64,000 nt of DNA from Avena insularis (taxonomy: Eukaryota; Streptophyta; Magnoliopsida; Poales; Poaceae). The stretch covers positions 186,001 to 250,000 of the forward strand of contig JAJUPC010000036.1 of the NCBI GenBank assembly GCA_023614405.1. Reading direction: 5' to 3'. The stretch's first letter is position 1. Each line of letters begins with the position of its first letter. A program made the translations under genes and the position numbers. The notes beneath the pieces were generated by a model. The model was not told where the DNA came from and did no database searches. It worked only from the letters and a program-made list of their open reading frames with translations. Shown one piece after another: positions 24,422 to 36,709 of the stretch.

Positions 24422-26061
24422 CGACCGTAGGAAAACCCTATTGGTCGATGTTGAGTCTAGTGTTTGTGAAAACTACTTTAAAGATGAAAAGTATTTGCGA
24501 AAACTCTAGTATGCTTATTTTGGTCCTCATCTGGTATTGCTCTAACTCTAGGTCATCTTATCTTGTGTTGTTTTGGAAAAGTTTTGATATCTCTTCTAGT
24601 ATTTCAAAGTTTAGGTGCCTTCTGGGCATGTCGTTTCTCATCTAGTTGACCTAGGGTTAAGTTCTCTAGAGTTGCGTGTGTTGTGTGTTCTTTATTCCCT
24701 TTAATCCTCTTCAACTGAGAGATTTCCTTCTATCATGATCTCTCTATCTTATGGACTCACAACATTATGTTGATGGATCCATATTGTTCTATTCTATGCT
24801 TCGAGGTTTCCTTTCACCTCGTGTGCCTCCCTTTCGTTGTTGGGTACTTCAAAAGTCGTTCCTTCTTTTGGAAGCTACCTCGTGATTACTACCCTGCAGT
24901 GTACGCTATGTCACTCAAGTAGTAGTTACTCCTTTCTCGGGTTTTAACCCTTGGACTTGAACCGAAGATCCTAGATTGTGCTAAATTCTGGTGTTATGAA
25001 TCTTGTACATGAAGCTGATCTTTAACCCAAGATCCATTCCATTGATCCATGTTGTTAATGTTCGCCTATTACGTCAGGATGGCTAATTTCAAATATAGCC
25101 TTCAAGCTCGTGGTCTTTGTTGCGATTGAATCTCGACAATTAAGGACTTCCCCTACCACTAGCTATGGAAAATGTTCTTTAATGGAACCAAATAGATCAC
25201 GACAAGAGTACTCCTCGTGAGTCTCGCCTCTATATTGATGACTCTGCCACACCCTCCCTTCTATGCATTGGTTTTCAGAAGATTGTTAATCTATGCATCC
25301 ACATCTCGGGATTCTATCCTGAGCATGTTCTTTTCCCCTTGTTGGTTTTCGACCTTTGTCTACCACTTGGTAGCCAAGTAGTAAATGTGCATTGGTGTCT
25401 TCCGATGCAAGATACTCTTGTGGTCTGTCGAGACAAACCATATTGGGATGTCTAGGAGAAACAAACTCCAGTACCTCATCATATCTAAGACAAGGTCAAA
25501 GTGTTGTAGTCCACAGATTAAGAGGCATGATTGGCTTCTATCTTTTCTACCTTAAAGTATCACACTCTTATATACTAAGAGGTGGTGTTGAGTTTCATGA
25601 CCCCTTAATGAAGTGATGCTCTTACACATATTTACCCACCCTTCCTCCGAGCTTTCGTGCTCGTGAACGATGTGTGTGTGTGTAATAATGTGGCCATATG
25701 AGATTCTTAGCAATTCTTACTACTTTGAACTCCAAGGAAATTTGTGTCATTCTTAGCGTGATTGGTTAACCCTATCACTAAGCAAAGGACGATTGTGCTA
25801 CCAAGTCCATTATTCTAGTACACTGTCTTCAGTCAAAGAGTTAGGCTCATGCCGAAGCTCTGAGACTATGTCTTCTTGCCTTACTAAGCAAGTTTCCTCT
25901 CGAACTAAGTGACATATCAGTGGTGCGTGATATTCTATACGTCTACTAGAAGTATCGCCATGTTGCCACATGACCGTGTAGTCAAGTTCTTGAGCAAGCA
26001 AGTTCTCTGAACTACTCCTTTCTCCCAGGATTCGTACCGGATGCCCTTGAATTAGTTGGTT
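24422..26061 (+). other. Element D leader and decayed gag region
   Basis: No frame could be matched to gag or protease with confidence. Short ORFs only. A (GT)n tract lies near 25670. The position between PBS and reverse transcriptase implies former gag-protease coding sequence. Confidence 0.5.
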
Positions 26062-26500
26062 GAGCTTAAACAACAACTTGGAGAGTTGTAAAGACAAAAG
26101 TTCTATCCGACCTAGTTCACCTTAAAGGGATGTTTAGTTCTGTTTGTGCTGAAGAAAGATAGTATTTCCTTCGCGGATATGTTATCTTCCCCCGCCTTTA
26201 ATTTGATTTGGGTTATCGTCAAATCAAACTTAGTTCCAAGGACTATCTTGATGATGTTGCTACTTGTGATGTTTCACTTGAGTACATTTTCATTTCCTTT
26301 GGTCTCACCAATACTTTTGCCTTGTTCATACAACATATGAGACCATCTTCCTGGAGTATCTCAATAAGCTTCTTGTTGATCTCATCGACAATATCCTTAT
26401 CTTCTCCATCCTAGAAAAGATTCATATGGAACATTTGGCTTTAATGTTGGAAAACTTTCTGAGAACCGTCTTCGGGTCATCTCGAAGTATGTGTTCTGGA
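26062..26500 (+). pseudogene. Gypsy reverse transcriptase remnant (element D pol)
   Basis: Conserved segments appear in order: ELKQQLGEL (26062), VLFVLKKD (26130-26155), GYRQIKLSSKDY (26209-26245), FGLTNTFALF (26295-26325), then a degraded form of the catalytic region (LLVDLIDNIL at about 26370, where the YxDD/FIDD aspartates are partly lost) and HMEHLALMLE (26424-26455). Stops and frameshifts are frequent. In an active element this enzyme copies the RNA into DNA. The reading is cut at 26676 by composite A and resumes at 31973. Confidence 0.8.
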
Positions 26501-26676
26501 TGTTGGAAGCAACCTTCTCCAATTCACGTGAAATTGTTGAAAGATGTCGCCGTGGATTCGAGTAGAGTTATCCTTGTTTCCTCTATGGACACATGTGTAT
26601 TTTGTTGCAAGAACTCAATGTATGAGCAGTTGTCCTCTGACAAGTTGCTAATATATAGTCTAGCAATCTAGCTTAG

Positions 26677-28071
26677 TGATGACCCACAAGTATAGGGGGT
26701 GTATCGCAGTATTTTCGAGGGAAGTAAACCCAATTTATTGATTCGACACAAGGGGAGCCAAAGAATATTTATAAGCCTTAACAACTGAGTTGTCAATTCA
26801 GCTGCACCTCGAAACAATCTTGCTCACAGCAGTTTATCAGTAGAAACAGTTTTGTAAAAGCAATAGCAACGTAATAGCAATAGTAAAAGTAAAGACAGTA
26901 GTAACAATAGCAGCAAACAGTAGGATTAAAGAGCGGTAGGCATAGGGATGGATGGACGGGCGTTGCATGGACAAGACAATTCATATAGCAATCAAGACAT
27001 AGGGCATTTGCAGATAAATAAGATAAAGCATCCAAGTACTAAATAATCATAGGCATGTGTTCCATATATAGTCATACGTGCTCGCAATGAGAACTTGCAC
27101 AACATCTTTTGTCCTACCAGCCCGTTTGCAGCGGGGCCTCAAGGGAACTACTAGCAATTAAGGTACTCCTTTTAATAGAGCACCGGAGAAAAGCATTAAC
27201 ACTCTGTGAACACATGGGATCCTCACATGAAAGCCATTCCCTCCGGTTATCCTGATTGCTGTCACTTCAGGGCCTTTGTTTCCGGACAATAACGTGTGTA
27301 TACAGCTTGCAGGTAAGACCATAAACAATACTATCATAATGAATCAATAACATGTTCAGATCTGAAATCATGGCACTCGGGCCCTAGTGACAAGCAGTAA
27401 GCATAACAAGTTGCAACAAAGTCAAAAAGCACTAATAATAGATACTAGGCACCATGCCCTAACAATCCGATGCCATTACATGAACAATCTCATCCAATCC
27501 CTACCATACCCATAGCCTACAGTGGTGGATTACTCACTCATAGATGGAGGAATCATGGATGGTCGATGGAGAAGCGATGTTGGCGATGATGGCGATGATA
27601 TCCTCCAATTCCCCGCCTCGGCAGGGTGCCCGATCAGAGTTTCTGGGGCTGATTCGTGAAATCTGGTGGTGGTGGCGAAGCAGAACTCTCTCTGGAAAAA
27701 CGTCGAACCCCCCTTGGTTTTTAGGTCAAGAGGCATCTTATAGGCGAAGAGGGAGGCTGAGGGGGTGACCGAGGCGGCCACACCACCCGCAGACGCGGCC
27801 TGGCCTGGCCCGCGCGGCCAGGTGGTGTGGGCCCCTCGTGGCCCTACTCCGTGTCGTCTTCTGGCTCCATGAGTCTTTTGGTGAAATAGGATTTTTTGGC
27901 ATATTTTTTGGGATTTTTCCTGATAGTTGATTTTCCGCACAAAAACTAGACACCAAGGTAATTCTACTTAAAACAGCGTCAGTCCATGTTAGTTGTATCC
28001 AAATCACACAAGTTTAGAGGAAAAACAATAGCAAAAGTGTTCGGGAAAGTAGATACATTTTGGACGTATCA
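26677..28071 (-). mobile_element. Composite A, left LTR (minus)
   Basis: On the minus strand it starts TGATACGTCC and ends GGGTCATCA; length 1395 bp. It contains the GC-rich hairpin shared by A, B and C LTRs (27776-27834) and a TATA-like CCTATAAG on the minus strand near 27740. Confidence 0.85.
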
Positions 28072-30050
28072 ACTCCCCCCCCAAGCTTAGCTTATTGCGT
28101 GTTCTCAAGCAATTTAGTTGAAAACTGAGTGCGATAAAAGAAACTTTCACGAACACATTTTCTTCATATGATGTATATATTCTCAGCATGTGATCCACTA
28201 CTTAGACAATTCACAATAAAGAGTATGCAACTAATGTTTACTTAATAGTCATTGAAAGCTATGAAGATATTCCAACTCAAAAATAATAAGTAGCATGAAA
28301 CATAAACATAAGAAACATTGCAATGCTCATAAATGGTATGATAGAGTGGTATCTCGCTTGCCTTTGATTATAGGGCAAACATAAATGCCAAGGCACCTCT
28401 GAAGTTTTAAGTGAAGAATAGAAGTAAAGATATCAGAGATACATGCATCAAAGTCATGACATAAATAACCAAGTTTTGAAACAAGCACATTACACTAAGA
28501 ATGACAACTATGCTCTCAAGAAAGTGCTCATAGAATAAGTGGTGACTCAACAAGTGAAAAGGTTTTGAAAAGTTTGAAAGGCTTCCAAATGCTGAAAGTA
28601 TGGTACTCATTAGCTTTGAGCTCTCATTGCCCCTATCATAAGCATATTTTAGGTGATTAAGGTTAAAGTGACACAACTAAGAGGATATGCTTGACAAGTT
28701 ATAAGTTGAAATCTCATGCCCCTTACTTACGAGTACCGAACCTCATGCTACTCAACTTCAGTCACAAGTAAGCTCTTGTCATTGTAAGTACATATGTATC
28801 ATAGAGAACCGCCAACGGGGTACCCCTTGCACATGATACAGGAGCTATCCCATAATCAAAATGACAAGGCAAGCAGACAATGAGCATCTCAGCGTTCTTT
28901 TTATTTGCTATTTGCATAGGTTTTTATTGAGGATGCTTCATAGAATGCTCATTATGGTTATGCTGCAAGTTTCCACCATGATTAGGCATGGCTTAGGCTA
29001 GCGGCCCTGGCGTTTCTCTAACACACATACAAAACTCCATGATCTTACAAGTTCCCCTTTTATTTCACACCGCTAGGATCCATAAGCAAAAGAATCATGA
29101 TATCAACGAGGTACAAATACCAGTGCAATGTTGAAAGTGTTCCCCATGATACATGGTTATGCTAACTTCAACTTATAAAGCGCAAGCATATATGCAACAA
29201 AGATGGACACAATGGTTCAAGTTTATTAAGTGCAAAAAAGTAAAGTGTGCCATCAAGTTCGTGAGAGCTTTACTAACTAACTTTGTCATAACAGGAAAAC
29301 ATTTTATTCAGAAGAAAACAAGGCATACTTAATATGCACGGAATAGCAAATGATGCTAATAGGTAGGTATAGTGGACACTTTTGGCAATATTTGTTTTGG
29401 GGAGTTGGATGCACGAGTAAAGATTATACTCAGCACAAGTGAAGGCTAGCAAAAGTAAGGGAGCGACAAACGAGAGAGCAACAACTGTCATAATCATGCT
29501 TGCAACAAAATATGACTAATCATGGCATGAAAGTGATTCAAGACCCCTAAGGCAAAATAATTCATCGAGGCTTAACTGATTATTTTAGTCATATGCATGC
29601 GTGAGCATGTGCCAAGTCAATTCAAGTGAAACATTCAGAGGAGGATACCATGGTGTCATACCAAGTTATGAATAGAGAAATGCAATCAAACATTCATATG
29701 GCATGCTACAAACTATTAGCAAGCTGGAACTAATCATAAGAAAGCAAGAACTACTAAGCATCCATAAATAACATACACCCTACCTGAACAGACTAAGCAT
29801 GCCCACAATGATGAGTATATGTACAAAAATGAAAACAAATAGAGTTCGTTACCAGCCTCTTACCACACCTCAAGTTGTCATTAATCCTCATTATTGCCCT
29901 TCACTTGTATGGCTTGAATAATAACATGAAAACCAAACTCCACTGAGGACTACTGAATCCTGCAACGAACTTCACAAAACCAAAGAAGAACAACAAATAT
30001 TTCTGTGTTTTTGAGTTTTGAAGGCAAGAGCAAAAAGGAAGAACAAGCAA
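28072..30050 (-). other. Composite A internal 3' region (minus)
   Basis: PPT-proximal sequence followed by the conserved non-coding block at 28606-29285 that also occurs in B (34560-35240) and C1 (62455-63110). No ORF with a recognisable product. Orientation appears to switch to plus somewhere between about 29,900 and 30,130; the exact joint is not readable by eye. Confidence 0.7.
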
Positions 30051-30295
30051 AGCAAAATCTTTGTGTGTGCCTCATGCTACTTATTATTCTTGAGTTGGAA
30101 TCTCTTCATTGCTTGCAATAACTATTGAGTAGACTCAATTGCATACTCTTTATTATGAATTATCTAAGTAGTTGATCACATTGCTGATAATATTTACATC
30201 ATATGAAGCAAATGTGTTCGGGAAAGTTCTTTTATCGCACTCAGTTTTCAACTGAAATGCTTGAGGACAAGCAATAAGCTAAGCTTGGGGGGAGT

Positions 30296-31669
30296 TGATA
30301 CGTCCAAAACGTATCTACTTTCCCGAACACTTTTGCTATTGTTTCTCCTCTAAACTTGTGTGATTTGGATGCAACTAATGCGGACTGACGCTGTTTTCAG
30401 CAGAATTGCCTTGGTGTCTACTTTTTATGCAGAAACCAACTATCGTGAAAATCCCGGAAAATATGCCAAAATCCTATTTCACCGAAGACCTGAGGAGCCG
30501 ATCACGAGACGGAGTTGAGCCAGGGGTGGCCACACCACCTAGTGGCGCGGGCCAGGCCAGGCCACGCCAGGGGGTAGTGTGGGCCCCCAGGCACCCCCTC
30601 GGCCTCTCTCTTCGCCTATAAGGAGCCTTTTGACCTAAAAACTTCGGGGGGTTCAACGTTTTTCTAGAAGGAGTTCTGCTCCGCCGCCACCACCAGATTC
30701 CACGAAACAGCACCAGAAACTCCATTACGCACTCACGGACGGGAATTGGAGGAGATCATCGCCATCATCACCATCGCTTCTCCATCGACCATCCATGTTT
30801 CCCCCATCTATGAGTGAGTAATCCCCCGCTGTAGGCTATGGGGATGGTAGGGATTGGATGAGATTGTTCATGTAATGGCATCAGATTGTTAGGGCATGGT
30901 GCCTAGTATCTTTTATTAGTGCTTTATGACTTTGTTGCGACTTGTTGTGCTTAATGCTTGTCACTAGGGCCCGAGTGCCATGATTTCAGATCTGAACATG
31001 TTATTGATTCATTATGATAGTATTGTTTTTGGTCTTATCTACAAGTTGTATACACATGTTGTTGTCCGGAACCTATGGCCCAGATGTAAATCGATAACCG
31101 GAAGGGAATGGCTTTGATGTGAGGATCACATGTGTTCATGGAGTGTTAATGCTTTGCTCCGGTGCTCTATTAAAAGGAGCACCTTAATTGCCAGTAGTTC
31201 CCTAGAGGCCCCGCTGCAAACGGGCTGGCAGGACAAAATATGTTGTGCAAGTTCTCATTGCGAGCACGTATGACTATATATGGAACACATGCCTAGGATT
31301 GTCTAGTACTTGGATGCTTTATCGTATTTATCTGCAATTGCCCTATGTTCTGATTGCTATGTGAATTGTCTTGTCCATGCAACGCCCATCTATCCATCCC
31401 TATGCCCACCGCACTCGAATCCCACTGTTTACTGCTTTTGTTACTACTGTCTTTGCTTTACTACTGCTGCTACTTTACTATTCCTACTACAAAACTGTTG
31501 CTACTGATAAGCTGCTGTGAGCAAGATTTGTTTCCAGGTGCAGCTGAATTGACAACTCAGTTGTTAAGGCTGATAAATATTCTTTGGCTCCCCTTGTGTC
31601 GAATCAATAAATTGGGTTTCACTTCCCTCGAAAATACTGCGATACACCCCCTATACTTGTGGGTCATCA
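30296..31669 (+). mobile_element. Composite A, inverted LTR (plus)
   Basis: TGATACGTCC...GGGTCATCA, 1374 bp, preceded by its own PPT (30281-30295). TATAAG at 30617-30622 lies downstream of the LTR hairpin (30528-30587). The last base of the LTR joins directly to the interior of another LTR at 31670. Confidence 0.85.
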
Positions 31670-31967
31670 AGGACTGACAGGCCACACCACCCCAGCCGGA
31701 CTGCCTAGCCCACAACCAGGTGGTGTGGGCCCCTGGTGGCCCTACTCCGTCTCGTCTTCTAGCTCCGTGAGTCTTCTGGTGAAATAGGCTTTTTGGCATA
31801 TTTTCCGGGATTTTTCATGATAGTTGATTTTCTGCACAAAAACTAGACACCAAGGTAATTCTGCTGAAAACATCGTCAGTCCGTGTTAGTTGTATCCAAA
31901 TCACACAAGTTTAGAGGAAAACAATAGCAAAAATGTTCGGGAAAGTAGATACGTTTTGGACGTATCA
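31670..31967 (-). mobile_element. Composite A, truncated LTR (minus)
   Basis: This is the 298 bp at the 5' end of an A-type LTR on the minus strand (ends GGACGTATCA on plus), homologous to 27770-28071. It forms the right border with TSD CTTAG. Confidence 0.85.
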
Positions 31968-32114
31968 CTTAGTCTTTTGGAGATTGACACTATAGTCCAT
32001 GTCTTGAGAATCTAGTAACTTTACCTTGTGGTAAATGTTGCACACTTTCTATTCGGACACGCTGAGTCTGAAGTATCCTTACACCTCACCATATCCGAAT
32101 CTCAAGCAGATATG
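31968..32114 (+). mobile_element. Element D internal sequence resumes
   Basis: A short continuation of D after composite A, starting with the second CTTAG. It is cut at 32115 by the LTR of copia E, with ATATG (32110-32114) as the probable left TSD of E. Confidence 0.65.
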
Positions 32115-32543
32115 TGTTGGGGTTCCGCATACGAAAACAATAAATTTTATCCTATGCCCCTGAACCCCTGAAGCTGCCAGGACCTATCTATTAGTAATAC
32201 ACTAACGGGAGGGGATTTTCGCGAACTTACCCTTGAAGACGGAAAAGCGTTGTCAACGCTCAGGAGAGCGTGGTTGATGTAGACGAGCCGAAGCTGACCT
32301 CAAGGTCATGATGAAGTCCTCGCGCTCCTTTGGCTCCAACGACTTGAGTGCCTCAAGTGCGACACCTCGCGGGGAGTTACACACGTCAGGTGCCTGACGA
32401 TGGCTCCTGCTTCCCCGATCCAGCAGCAGTTGCGGAAGTAGACCTCCCGGATCCGAATCCTACAGCGCGACGGCGCTCCACTGTGAAGATGTCTCTCGTT
32501 CGGGCAGTCCAGACTTGGGACCACGGTCACGAGAGAGAGGGGG
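32115..32543 (-). mobile_element. Copia E 3' LTR, part 1 (interrupted by element B)
   Basis: It starts TGTTGGGGTTCC (the reverse complement of the LTR end GGAACCCCAACA). The sequence matches 56831-57250. It breaks at 32543 where element B is inserted and resumes at 40556/40561. The full LTR is about 1.79 kb, a normal length for BARE/WIS/Angela-type LTRs. Confidence 0.85.
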
Positions 32544-34039
32544 TGATGACCCACAAGTATAGGGGTGTATCGCAGTATTTTCGATAAGTAAGAGTGTCGA
32601 ACCCAACGAGGAGCAGAAGGTGCTAGCTAGTGGCATGGATCAGGAATTCTCTGCAAATACTTAGCAAACTGATTTTTTGGTGTTTTTGATAAAGCAAGTA
32701 AATAAAGTACAAGTAAATAAAATACAGTAAGAATAAATGCAGCAAGTGGCCCAATCCTTTATTCAGGAAAGGACAAGCCGGTTGTATTACTTAAGATGAC
32801 CAAACGTTCTCGAGGACACATGGGAAGACTATCAAGTGCTTTCGCTTCATATAGTTGATTAATCTTCTTTAGCTTGCTAAGTGTTGTGTGGGTGAACCCG
32901 TGCTAATGTACCGACCTTGCTAGGACTAATACATACTTGTGATTATACCCCTTGCAAACATCCGTAAGTACAAGAAAGTAATTAAGGTAGAAACCTAACC
33001 ATAGCTTTGAACTCTAAGACCCTTACGTCCCTTGTGCAATGGTTTCCTAACGGGGGTTCAGGTTTTTGTCACTCTGGCAACCCCTACGATTAGTAGCCAA
33101 ATACACAATGGATTCCCCTAGGCCCATATAGGTGAAGTGTCATGTAGTCGACGCTCACACGACACCACTAGAAGAAGTACACCACAACTTAAATATCAAA
33201 CCATTGAATCTTTCTCAACACAATTCCACTACTAACAACATGATTTCTCCCATGTCCTCAAGAACAAAACGAACTACTCACAAGACATCATATGGATCAT
33301 GATCAGAGATAGAATAATGATGTATAACAATCTAAACATAAACAATAATTCAATGGTTCCACTCAATAGCATCAACTACAAAGAGTAATCAACACTGGGA
33401 AAGTTTCCCCTAAGAACTATGCAAGTTTCAACCCAATTGTTACAGCAATATGGAGATGGTGCTGAGAGTGCTGATGGTGATGATGGTGGTGATGATGATG
33501 ATCCCGATGAAGTCCATCTTGATGGTGGTGTTGATGGCGACGATCTTCCCTCTCTGGGAAGGAATTCCCCCGGCAGAAATCTGTCTGCCGGAGAGATCTT
33601 TCTCTCTCGGTGTTTTCCGCCCCGCAGAGGCGGCGGAATCTTTCTGTGGTCGCTCTCCGAGTCTTAGGGTTTCAGGAGGAATATATACACGAGGAGAGCA
33701 GAGGTGGGCAGGCGGCCACACACCACAGTGGCGACCTAGGGTGGATCGCTGGGTGGTGTGGGCCCCCTGTGGCCCATCTCCACTCCCTCTTATGGCAGCC
33801 TTCATCTTCTTGAAAAATAGGATTTCCTGTATATTTTCCCAGATTTTCTGATCTTCACGAATTTTGCCTCCAAACAGCACCTTTTCCATCAGAATCCTGA
33901 CTGCAGCGGTCCATGCTCCAAAAGTCATCAACCATGCAAAAACAGATGAAATAACATAAGTATCACCTCTTAATATGAAATATATCAATGAATAACAGTG
34001 AATTATGATATAGAATAGTGATGCAAAATGGACGTATCA
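32544..34039 (-). mobile_element. Element B 3' LTR
   Basis: TGATACGTCCATTTTGCATC...GGGTCATCA on the minus strand, 1496 bp. It contains a GAT-rich microsatellite (33472-33503 region), the LTR hairpin (33710-33775), and a TATA box on the minus strand (GTATATAT, 33681-33688). It is closely similar to the 5' LTR, the main difference being in the hairpin block. Confidence 0.9.
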
Positions 34040-34056
34040 ACTCCCCCCAAGCTTAG
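34040..34056 (-). promoter_or_regulatory. Element B polypurine tract
   Basis: On the minus strand AAGCTTGGGGGGAGT stands directly before the LTR start TGATACG. It is the expected primer for plus-strand synthesis and is shared in type with composite A. Confidence 0.85.
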
Positions 34057-34559
34057 ACTTTGCTTGTCCCCAAGCGAAACTGAGCTCAATAAACATGGCC
34101 TCAGGTTTATGGAGTGAAGAGTCGATAAAAGAATATGGACAAGAGGCATCACATTCATCAACACATAGATCATAATAGAAGACAACTCACTATTACATAA
34201 CTTAACTTGCAATAAGTAAAGGAAACACAATAAAGATACATAAAGTGAATCATAATTGGTAATGGCAAACTTAGCTCTTGGTCGAAGAATAGTTGACAAT
34301 TTGCTGGAGTTCACAAATAACTGATTTTCAATGATAGCTTTCAAAGTAGTAATCACCGATAAGAGCAAAGTGCAAAACAAGGAACATAAGAAACATGATT
34401 GAATAAATCATCATATGAATGAATGAAACACAACAACTCAAAATACTTGCTGAGATAGAGAGGAATAGGTTTACTGACTCAACTACAAAGTAAAAGAAAG
34501 GCCCTTCGCAGAGGGAAGCAGGGATTGCAAGTTTCATAAAGAGCTCCCAAAAATTATGA

Positions 34560-35240
34560 TACTTATTAGCTTTCAGCTCTCATTGCCCCTATCATAGGCA
34601 TCTTTAGGTGATTAAGGTTAAAGTGACACAACTAAGAGGATATGCTTGACAAGTTATATGTTGAAATCTCATGCCCCTTACTTACGAGTACCGAACCTCA
34701 TGCTACTCAACTTCAGTCACAAGTAAGCTCTTGTCATTGTAAATACATGTGTATCAGTGAGAACCGCCAATGGGGTACCCCTTGCACATGATACAGGAGC
34801 TATCCCATAATCAAAATGACAAGGCAAGCAGACAATGAGCATCTCAGTGATCTTTTTATTTGCTATTTGCATAGGTTTTTATTGAGGATGCTTCATAGAA
34901 TGCTCACTATAGTTATGCTACAAGTTTCCACCATGATTAGGCATGGCTTAGGCTAGCGGCCTAGGCGTTTCTCTAACACACATATGAACTCCATGATCTT
35001 ACAAGTTCCCCTTCTATTTCACACCGCCGGGATCCATAGGCAAAAGAATCATGATATCAACTAGGTACAAAGTACCGTGGCAGTGTTGAAAGCATTCCCC
35101 ACGATACATGGTTCTGCTAACTTCAACTCATAAAGCGTAAGCATATATGCAACAAAGAAGGACCCAATGGTTCAAGTTTATTAGATGCAAGAAAATAAAG
35201 TGTGCCATCAAGTTCGTGAGAGCTTTAATCACTAATTTTC
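34560..35240 (-). repeat. Conserved non-coding 3' block (element B copy)
   Basis: It matches 28606-29285 (A, minus) and 62455-63110 (C1, plus). Best-preserved marks include CTCATTGCCCCTATCATA, AGTACCGAACCTCATGCTAC, GGGTACCCCTTGCACATGAT and TCCACCATGATTAGGCATGG. No conserved reading frame is apparent. Its role is unknown; position suggests a cis-acting RNA function or a 3' UTR element. Confidence 0.8.
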
Positions 35241-36049
35241 ACATAACAAGTTTAATTTGGAAGGTAGATAAAAACAAGAATTTACTTGGAATAGCAATAA
35301 TGCTAATAGGTAGGTATGGTGGACACAAATGGCATGGGTTTGGTTTAAAGGAGGTGGACGCACGAGAAGAATTCCCTCTCAGTACAGGTTTTTGGCTAGC
35401 AAGGCTGGGTAGCAAGTATAAGAGTTGAAGGAAACAACCAAACATACAAGTGATAAATTCAAACATGCAATCTTCCTTGGAAGCACAAAAGATCTTAACT
35501 AGGGAATACTAAGCTTATGAGCAAATCAAGAAAGAAAAATGATGAAATTATTTTTCTTTAGAGTACTTTTATCTTTTTCATTCAACTCTCAAAAATAGTG
35601 TTGCTACTGACCGAGCCAGGTTTGCGAAAACCAACTAAATTAACTTAATGATCCCAAAGTGATACCAATACTAACAACAAGATCAATCATATAACCACGA
35701 ATTGAGAACTAATATAAGATATGCAAAAGTGTAAATGATAGAACTTCTCATTAATATTCCATAACGGTAATTCACACCAAGGGATACATATCTAACGAGA
35801 GAGGGGACACTTCCATAATGCAAACCATCCTACATGATAACTTCTCTATTCATGATATGACTCTACTAAAAAGGTAAAAAGATAGAAGATAGTGATATGA
35901 TACCGCGACACTCCCCCAAGCTTAGAAAAAACCAAGGGGATGCCAAATCTGATGAAGAATTACTCCTTCGGTGGTGGTGGTATCCTCTCAATGAGCTTTT
36001 TGACCAATTTCCCCAAGTCCTCAATCTCGAAGGTGAGAGTACGAATCAA

Positions 36050-36418
36050 CTACGAGTTATGCTTGATGCGGTGCATGATCATGTCAGGTTGTGAATCCCA
36101 GCTCTTGCAATTCTTTCCCCACTCTCCTTCATTGCGGTCTTCTTTTCCTGCATGGTTATGGATAAAGGTATGGAAGGGACTCTTGGTGCTTGGACAAGGT
36201 GTCCGTGGTGCCAAACAGTGACATGGAGGCTTCCCTCCAGTTGACATCCGTGCAGTCCTTCTGATCCTGGCAGGGTTCGCCACCACTCCAATGCTTGCAA
36301 CGGTAGTGCCGGTGTGCTTTGCCTCCTCTTCACCTTCACTCTTGATCTCCTTCTCCTGCCCGGGGTCTTGGAGATCCTCCTCCATACGCTCCTTTCCCTT
36401 ATCCTTGGTGGACACCAT
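36050..36418 (-). CDS. Second small ORF of element B, function unknown (122 aa)
   Basis: This open frame begins MVSTKDKGKERMEED and is highly charged in its first 40 residues. An Arg-rich stretch (NPARIRRTARMSTGG) follows, then a Cys/His/Pro-containing middle and a basic tail ending at the stop at 36050-36052. I do not recognise a domain. It lies between gag and the 3' LTR on the element's coding strand, where Athila-type elements carry an additional or env-like ORF. The ATG is 8 nt after CTTAGAAG, and a TATA-like TAATATATAAT lies about 90 bp upstream (36506-36516 in plus coordinates), so it may have its own transcript. The overlapping frame 36079-36486 is a shadow. Confidence 0.45.
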   Translation of the reverse strand: MVSTKDKGKERMEEDLQDPGQEKEIKSEGEEEAKHTGTTVASIGVVANPARIRRTARMSTGGKPPCHCLAPRTPCPSTKSPFHTFIHNHAGKEDRNEGEWGKNCKSWDSQPDMIMHRIKHNS

Positions 36419-36489
36419 TGTGCTTCTAAGCTTTCAAGAATAGTTCCGGGCAGAAACAGATCGAAACAAAAACACGATGAGTACACGAT

Positions 36490-36700
36490 ATACGAACCTC
36501 GGGGGATTATATATTACGAGGTTTCACAACAAAAGGAAGGTACTGGGAGAAAACGAGTCGGAGGCGGAGTCCGGAGTGGACACACCACCTGGTGGCGCGG
36601 CCAGGGGAGGCCCCGCGCCACAGGGTGGTGTGAGCCACCTGCCCGCTTCCGCCCCTCTTCGCTCCGTAGCTTTCGTATTGACTAAAAACTGCAAAATATA
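36490..36700 (-). promoter_or_regulatory. LTR-like promoter module inside element B
   Basis: On the minus strand a GC-rich imperfect palindrome (36568-36640; CACACCACC...GGTGGTGTG arms) is followed by TATATAAT (36506-36516) and, about 90 bp further, the start of the 122-aa ORF. The same order, hairpin then TATA box, is found in the LTRs of A, B and C. This suggests an internal promoter derived from, or convergent with, an LTR promoter. Confidence 0.45.
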
Positions 36701-36709
36701 GTTGGATAG

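Larger units (their letters stand above)
26677..31967 (-). mobile_element. Composite A: gypsy element with a tail-to-tail inverted second copy
   Basis: Its limits are fixed by a perfect 5-bp TSD CTTAG (26672-26676 and 31968-31972) inside element D. The order is: full LTR on minus (26677-28071); 3' internal sequence on minus; then 3' internal sequence on plus with its PPT; full LTR on plus (30296-31669); and a 298-bp piece of a third LTR on minus (31670-31967). Both inner junctions have the same PPT (AAGCTTGGGGGGAGT at 30281-30295; the reverse at 28072-28086). No gag or pol is present. The two arms make an inverted repeat of about 1.5 kb each. Confidence 0.85.

Noticed and set aside
33419..33988. 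Long overlapping ORFs, including an Asp/Gly-rich one, repeated at 39922-40455
   Set aside because: They come from a GAT microsatellite and GC-rich hairpin within the LTRs of element B.
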